Source of the DNA: Gemmatimonadaceae bacterium
Lineage (GTDB): Bacteria > Gemmatimonadota > Gemmatimonadetes > Gemmatimonadales > Gemmatimonadaceae
Direction of reading: 5' to 3'
DNA length: 64,000 nucleotides
Assembly: GCA_020852815.1 (NCBI GenBank)
Contig: JADZAN010000024.1
Coordinates: 1 to 64,000 of the forward strand
In this document: piece by piece, positions 59,736 to 64,000 of the stretch
Layout: every line of letters begins with the position of its first letter
How positions within the stretch are numbered: position 1 is the stretch's first letter
Notes under the pieces: generated by a model
Told to the model about the DNA's origin: nothing
Seen by the model: only the letters and a program-made list of their open reading frames with translations
The model's database searches: none
Program-made: the position numbers and the translations under genes

Positions 59736-60380
59736 TCAGCGCGAGGGCTCGTGCGGGTGCGGGTGCGGGTACTCGTGCGCCTGCGCCTGCGCCACGGCCG
59801 CGCGCCAGCCGCGAACGGCGGCGAGGGCGACTTCGAGTCGTGCCGCGCCCGTCCCGGCAACTGGGAGGACGCGGGCACCCAGCTCCGCCAGGCGCGCCGA
59901 GAAGGCGTTGTGCAGCTGGCGGCGCGCCGCGGGGCGGTCACGCACGCCGTCGGCGAGCCAGGGAAGGTCGGGGGTGCACAGGAGGTAGAGCGGCGCCAGG
60001 CGCTCCCGCGCTGCCGCCCAGATCCAGGGCGGGCACTCGCCGTAGTAGTGCTCGGCGTAGACCGTGGTGCTCACCACGTCGGTGTCGAGGATGAGCGGGG
60101 GCGCCTCCGTACCGCCAGACGCAACGCCCCACCGTTCGCGCCACTCGGCCATGGCCGCCTCTTCGGTCGCCAGCTGCCCGGTGGCGATGGGCGAGACGTC
60201 GTCGGCGGTGAGCGCACGTTGCAGCTGCTGGGCATGCGTGCGGGCGAACTCGGGGAGCCAAGCCGTTCCCAGTGCCTCCGCGAGTTGCCGTGCGAGTGTG
60301 GTCTTCCCGGTGCTCTCGGAGCCGGTGACGACGATGCGCGGGACCGGCGGCTCGCTCCACGCGCGCCTCCCCTCAGGCAT
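59736..60380 (-). CDS. NadR-type ribosylnicotinamide kinase-like ATPase
   Basis: ATG 60380 overlaps the pnuC end (60373) by 8 nt; ATG 60419 would add 13 residues and overlap by 47 nt. The 214-aa protein has a P-loop VVTGSESTGKTT, then LPEFARTHAQQLQ and DTDVVSTTVYAEHYYG (Asp of the kinase). This matches the C-terminal kinase domain of NadR, phosphorylating nicotinamide riboside to NMN. The C terminus is a His/Pro-rich repeat (EYPHPHPHEP). It pairs with PnuC to couple uptake and trapping of the riboside. Confidence 0.85.
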   Translation of the reverse strand: MPEGRRAWSEPPVPRIVVTGSESTGKTTLARQLAEALGTAWLPEFARTHAQQLQRALTADDVSPIATGQLATEEAAMAEWRERWGVASGGTEAPPLILDTDVVSTTVYAEHYYGECPPWIWAAARERLAPLYLLCTPDLPWLADGVRDRPAARRQLHNAFSARLAELGARVLPVAGTGAARLEVALAAVRGWRAAVAQAQAHEYPHPHPHEPSR

Positions 60381-60999
60381 GCGCCGCGCGCCGAGCGTCG
60401 TAGGAGCGCTTCCAGTCACGCAGCCCCAGCGCCGCCAGGATGAGGAAGACCCCGTACTGGAAGGCGGTGAAGTTGAGGTGCTTGAGGAAGAGGAACATCC
60501 AGACGTAGACCACGTCGAGGACGATCCAGAGCGCCCAGTTCTCGAGGATCTTGCGGGTCATCATCCACTGCGCGATGAGCGAGAAGACGGAGAGCGTCGC
60601 GTCCAGATAGGGGAGGGCGGCGTCGGTGGTGCGATGCAGGAAGGTGCCCAGGGCGGCGGCCCCGGCCAGGCCAATTGCGCCTAACGAGATGGCCACGCGC
60701 GGCGTGAGGCGCGAGACGTGCAGCTCGGTGCGGTTCTCCCCGCCGAACTTCCACTCGTACCAGCCGTAGACCGAGAGGCACAGGTAGATCACCTGCAGCG
60801 CCGCGTCGGCGTAGAGCTTCTCGCGAAAGAAGAGGATCGCGTACAGCCCGACGTTGACGATGGCCGTGGGCCAGCTCGCGATGTGCTCGCGCGTGCTGAG
60901 CCAGACACTGACCAAGCCGAAGACAACGGCAGTCCCCTCGAGCGGGGTGAGCGAGGCCAGGACGCCGCGAAGGAAGTCGCCGATGAGGTCGCCGTTCAT
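60373..60999 (-). CDS. pnuC: Nicotinamide riboside transporter PnuC
   Basis: The 208-aa protein has about seven membrane helices and the PnuC signatures GLYAILFFREKLYADA, LSVYGWYEWKFGG, DATLSVFSLIAQWMMTRK and ENWALWIVLDVVYVWMF. PnuC moves nicotinamide riboside by facilitated diffusion, driven by phosphorylation inside. The overlapping NadR-type kinase gene supports this. No riboswitch was detected upstream. Confidence 0.93.
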   Translation of the reverse strand: MNGDLIGDFLRGVLASLTPLEGTAVVFGLVSVWLSTREHIASWPTAIVNVGLYAILFFREKLYADAALQVIYLCLSVYGWYEWKFGGENRTELHVSRLTPRVAISLGAIGLAGAAALGTFLHRTTDAALPYLDATLSVFSLIAQWMMTRKILENWALWIVLDVVYVWMFLFLKHLNFTAFQYGVFLILAALGLRDWKRSYDARRAAHA

Positions 61000-61062
61000 G
61001 GCGCCAAGCTACGGTGCCGCACCACCACGGGCGACCGGAAGCTGCCGTCCGGCACCGCGCGG

Positions 61063-62364
61063 CTAACGCGGCTCGATGCGCAGGAGGCGGTCGTCCTGGG
61101 CCTGCGGGGAACCGCGCCCGTCGCGGTTGCTCGTCCCCACGTAGACTCGCCCATCCGGGGCGACGGCGATTCCCCGCAAGCGCCCGTACGTCCCCGCGAA
61201 CAGTGTCTCCTGCGCGGTGACGCTGCGCCCGTCGCTGGCAAGGGTGAGACGATGGAGCGCGCTCCCCTTGAGCGAGGTGAAGAGGAGGCTTCCCCGCCAC
61301 GCCGGGATGAGCGCGGCGTCGTAGTACACCGCGCCGGCAGGGGCAATGGTCGGTGTCCACGTCGCCAGCGGCTCGGCGACGTTGTTGGCGGTGCAGAAGG
61401 CGCGCTCGTTAGGGCCGGCGTCGCCGTCGCACATCCCGCGCACGTCGGGCCAGCCGTAGTTGCGCCCTCCCTCGATGCGGTTCACCTCGTCGTTGTCGCT
61501 CGGGCCGTGCTCGGTGGAGTAGAGCGCACCGCCAGGCGCAAAGGCGAGCCCCTGCGGGTTGCGGTGCCCCATGGAGTAGACGTAGCCGCCAAGCGTGTTG
61601 TCCGGCGCCGGCGCGCCGTCGAGCGTCATGCGCAGGATCTTTCCCCCAAGCGACGTGCGGTCCTGCGGCAGGGCGGTGTTGGAGGCGTCGCCCATCGTCA
61701 CGTACAGCAGGCGGTCCGGGCCCACGGCGAGGCGCGCGCCGTTGTGCACCGAGCTTCCCGGGAGGTTGTCGAGCAACGTTTCGCTCGCGCCTAACGACGA
61801 ACCGTTCCAGCGCATCCGCACCACGCGGTTGCGCACCCCATTGGCCCCCTGGTAGGTGTGTGCTGCGTACACGTACGGCTGCGTGGCCCAGTCCGGGTGA
61901 AAGGCGAGCCCCATCAACCCCCCCTCCCCGGTCTCGCTCACCGTCAGGCTCCCCGCCCGGGTCGCCGCGCCAGTTGCGGGATTCACGCGCGTGATCGTCC
62001 CCGGGCGCTCGCTCAGCCACAGCGCGCCGTCCGGCCCCCACGCCACTTCCCAGATGGTGTCGAAGCCGCCAGCCACCGTGGTCACCAGCAGTTGATCGGC
62101 GGTGGGCGGGGTGCCATTGCCGGGACAACAATCGGTGGGGTCGTCGCTGCCGCACGCCGTGGCCGCGAGCACGGCGACGGTCGCGATCGTGGCGATGAGG
62201 GCGACAGGCGCACGCAGCGCGTCGCGGGAATGCGCGGCGAAGTGCCGGACCGCGGAGGCGCCGCCTACGGCGCGCGTCCCCCGCGCCCATCGCGTCCATC
62301 GCGTCCATCGCGTCCGCCGCGTTGGCGCGTCCCCGATCTTGTCGCGACTTTCGGCCGTACCCAT
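61063..62364 (-). CDS. PQQ-type glucose/sorbosone dehydrogenase-like lipoprotein
   Basis: ATG 62364 follows GGGAGA at 6 nt. The 433-aa protein has an Arg/Trp-rich leader with a CGTCCAT-type repeat (RWTRWTRW) and a lipobox LAATAC. The propeller domain has the GSDH motifs LMGLAFHPDWATQPYVYA, NHLSLGPDG-type LAVGPDRLLYVTMGD, GHRNPQGLAFAPGG and EHGPSDNDEVNRI. Family enzymes oxidise aldoses with PQQ in the periplasm. Some members lack PQQ. Two Cys pairs (DPTDCCPGN; GMCDGDAGPNERAFC) could form disulfides. Confidence 0.8.
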   Translation of the reverse strand: MGTAESRDKIGDAPTRRTRWTRWTRWARGTRAVGGASAVRHFAAHSRDALRAPVALIATIATVAVLAATACGSDDPTDCCPGNGTPPTADQLLVTTVAGGFDTIWEVAWGPDGALWLSERPGTITRVNPATGAATRAGSLTVSETGEGGLMGLAFHPDWATQPYVYAAHTYQGANGVRNRVVRMRWNGSSLGASETLLDNLPGSSVHNGARLAVGPDRLLYVTMGDASNTALPQDRTSLGGKILRMTLDGAPAPDNTLGGYVYSMGHRNPQGLAFAPGGALYSTEHGPSDNDEVNRIEGGRNYGWPDVRGMCDGDAGPNERAFCTANNVAEPLATWTPTIAPAGAVYYDAALIPAWRGSLLFTSLKGSALHRLTLASDGRSVTAQETLFAGTYGRLRGIAVAPDGRVYVGTSNRDGRGSPQAQDDRLLRIEPR

Positions 62365-62535
62365 TTCGCGTCTCCCTGACTCTCCTGCATCCTTAGCACC
62401 GGCTGATGGGTACAAGTTCCGCAGTGCCTCCGCCGCCAGCGGTGACCGGGCACACGCCATGGGCCGTCAGCATCCGCCAGCACACACGGAAGCGCCTGCG
62501 GCTGGCTCTTCCTGACCATTCCACGCGTACTCCGA

Positions 62536-64000
62536 GTGCTCCCCCACCCGCGCGGCACCACCTTCGTCAGATCGACGGCCGGTGCCATGGCTGGCACCAT
62601 TCTCGGTGCCATCGCCCTGCTCGCCTCCTCCGCGTGCGCGATCATCAACCCGCGGCCGCTCGTTCCCACCCCTGCCGACTCGGCGCTCGCACGCGCGCTG
62701 CTCGATGAGGCGCTGACCACCTATTGGCGACACGAACTCCCGCGCAACCACGAGCTCGCCCTCGCCAACGGGCTCGGTGTGTCACTCCTCCCCGACGTCT
62801 CGTCGCAGGGACGCAAGGCCGACCTGCGCACGGCGCAGTCGGTGACGAACGCCCTGGACCGGGTCAACGTCGCCGCGCTCTCGCAAGGCGACTATGTCAC
62901 GTCACTCGCCCTGCGCTGGGAGATGGACGCGCAGGCCGAGGCGGTCGCCTTCTCCAGCGCCGATTTCTCCTTCCTGTCGCCCGCCGCCTCGCCGGTGCGA
63001 ACGCTCTCGGAGATCTACCGCTTGCAGCCGATGGCGTCGACGGCCGGTGCGGAGCGGTACCTCTACTTCGTGGAGGCGATGGCGTTCGTCCTCGATCGCA
63101 TGAAGCTGGCGCTGGAGGAACGTCGTGTGCGCGGCTACGTGGCGCCGCGCGAGACGGTGGAATCGGCGCTGGCGTTCTATCGATCCCTTCGCGCGTTAGG
63201 GCCCAACGGACCGTGGGCGCTGTCGCCCGAACGCCTGGCGCCGTTCGACAGCGCGAGCCGCGAGGTCATTGTGCGCGAGGCGTCGCTCACGCTGTCACAG
63301 CGCGTGTACCCGGCGCTCGACGACTTCGTGGCATATCTCGATTCGGCCTACCTCCCGATTGCATCCAGCCGCGCCGGGCTGTGGCAGTATCCCGGGGGAA
63401 AGGAGCTGTACCGCCATCTCCTGCGCCGGCACTCCTCGCTCGACGTCCCGCCGGAGGAGGCGCACCGGGTGGGGCTGGGTGAGCTGCGCCGCATCGACTC
63501 GACGCTGGCGCTGCTGCGCGCGCGGGAGCACTGGAACCCGGGTGCGCGCGCCTTCCAGGACTCGTTGCGCCTGACGATGGTGGCGCCGTCGTCGCTCGAT
63601 GCCGTGCGCAACCAGGTCGAGGCACACCTGCGGCGCCTGGAGAAGGGGCTGGAAGCGCAGTTCGCCGAGGCGCCGGCGCGCGATGCGACCATCCGCGCCG
63701 CCTCGCCCGCCGAGGCGCTCCTCTGGCCCGACGGGACGTACCTGCCGGCGAGCATGGCCGCCGAGGTGGGGGAATTGCTGCTGACGGATCGCTGGCGCAC
63801 CCCCGCCTTCCAGGCGGCGATCGCGTCGCGCACCTACCGCGCGCTCGTTCCCGGCCGCCACCTCGAGGCCGCCATGACGCGCGGCAATCCCGCCGTCCCC
63901 GCCTTTCGCCGGCACCTCGAGACTCCCGGCTACTCCGACGGATGGGCGCAGTATGCGGCGTCGCTCGCAGGCGAGATGGGGATGTACGCCGCGCCGCTCG
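62536..64000 (+). CDS. DUF885-family lipoprotein, truncated by the window end
   Basis: The reading frame runs through the window edge. GTG 62536 gives a leader with two Arg and a lipobox (ALLASSAC). ATG 62587 would leave a leader without basic residues, so the GTG start is preferred but not proven. The mature protein is helical with the DUF885 signatures YLYFVEAMAFVLDRMK and PGRHLEAAMTRGNPAV, and ends at the edge with GYSDGWAQYAASLAGEMGMY. Here the PGHHLQ motif is PGRHLEA, one His fewer than usual. DUF885 proteins include putative zinc peptidases, so activity is uncertain. Confidence 0.8.
   Translation, partial: MLPHPRGTTFVRSTAGAMAGTILGAIALLASSACAIINPRPLVPTPADSALARALLDEALTTYWRHELPRNHELALANGLGVSLLPDVSSQGRKADLRTAQSVTNALDRVNVAALSQGDYVTSLALRWEMDAQAEAVAFSSADFSFLSPAASPVRTLSEIYRLQPMASTAGAERYLYFVEAMAFVLDRMKLALEERRVRGYVAPRETVESALAFYRSLRALGPNGPWALSPERLAPFDSASREVIVREASLTLSQRVYPALDDFVAYLDSAYLPIASSRAGLWQYPGGKELYRHLLRRHSSLDVPPEEAHRVGLGELRRIDSTLALLRAREHWNPGARAFQDSLRLTMVAPSSLDAVRNQVEAHLRRLEKGLEAQFAEAPARDATIRAASPAEALLWPDGTYLPASMAAEVGELLLTDRWRTPAFQAAIASRTYRALVPGRHLEAAMTRGNPAVPAFRRHLETPGYSDGWAQYAASLAGEMGMYAAPL

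Overview
The window is a high-GC bacterial chromosome segment whose gene content looks like Gemmatimonadota (Gemmatimonadaceae-type). The evidence is a carboxypeptidase-regulatory-domain TonB receptor, a very long BNR/sortilin-like repeat protein, a Tat-exported TldD/TldE pair, DUF885 and DUF2339 proteins and many small lipoproteins. The assignment is inferred from gene families, not from rRNA. No tRNA, rRNA, transposase or CRISPR array was seen.

Layout: (1) 0-5.4 kb: the end of an unidentified gene, two lipoproteins, then a leftward cluster of a family-4 glycosyltransferase and two polysaccharide deacetylases. (2) 5.5-5.86 kb: a 12-unit array of a ~28-bp hairpin repeat that recurs singly elsewhere. 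(3) 5.9-19.2 kb: a TPP enzyme followed by a probable defence island. The island has a PLD-family nuclease, a Type III-like Mod methyltransferase, a translationally coupled trio (TIGR04255-like protein, small helical protein, Cys/His protein), a Fic protein and a Res helicase-nuclease, all leftward. A HEPN-like protein with two R-x4-H motifs converges on it. Perfect AT-rich inverted repeats lie at its right edge and upstream of fic. (4) 19.2-24.1 kb: two c-type haem proteins, a lysine-rich small protein and the TldD/TldE pair. (5) 24.2-35.7 kb: racemase, D-aminoacylase-like amidohydrolase, enoyl-CoA hydratase, dipeptidase, proline iminopeptidase, BNR protein, DUF481 and SOD-like proteins. (6) 35.8-37.9 kb: a sulfide module (60-aa protein, sulfide:quinone oxidoreductase, divergent rhodanese) with an operator-like palindrome. 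(7) 38-43.2 kb: TonB receptor, phosphodiester glycosidase, methyltransferase. (8) 43.3-53.6 kb: OsmC, an FMN-binding protein divergent from a MocR regulator, a nicotinate/nicotinamide salvage pair, an aminotransferase and secreted unknowns. (9) 53.8-56.5 kb: an ArsR-methyltransferase fusion followed by adenosylhomocysteinase. (10) 56.5-64 kb: a TonB-plug-like protein, DUF2339, a PnuC/NadR-type nicotinamide riboside salvage pair, a PQQ-type sugar dehydrogenase and a truncated DUF885 protein.

The most promising target for an undescribed system is the 7.5-19.0 kb island, especially the trio at 13.4-15.0 kb and the HEPN-like gene. Genome-scale oddities are G-quadruplex-capable tracts next to start and stop codons, pyrimidine leaders before start codons, dispersed tetraloop hairpins, and the recurring CGTTAGG word that holds most of the TTA leucine codons noticed.
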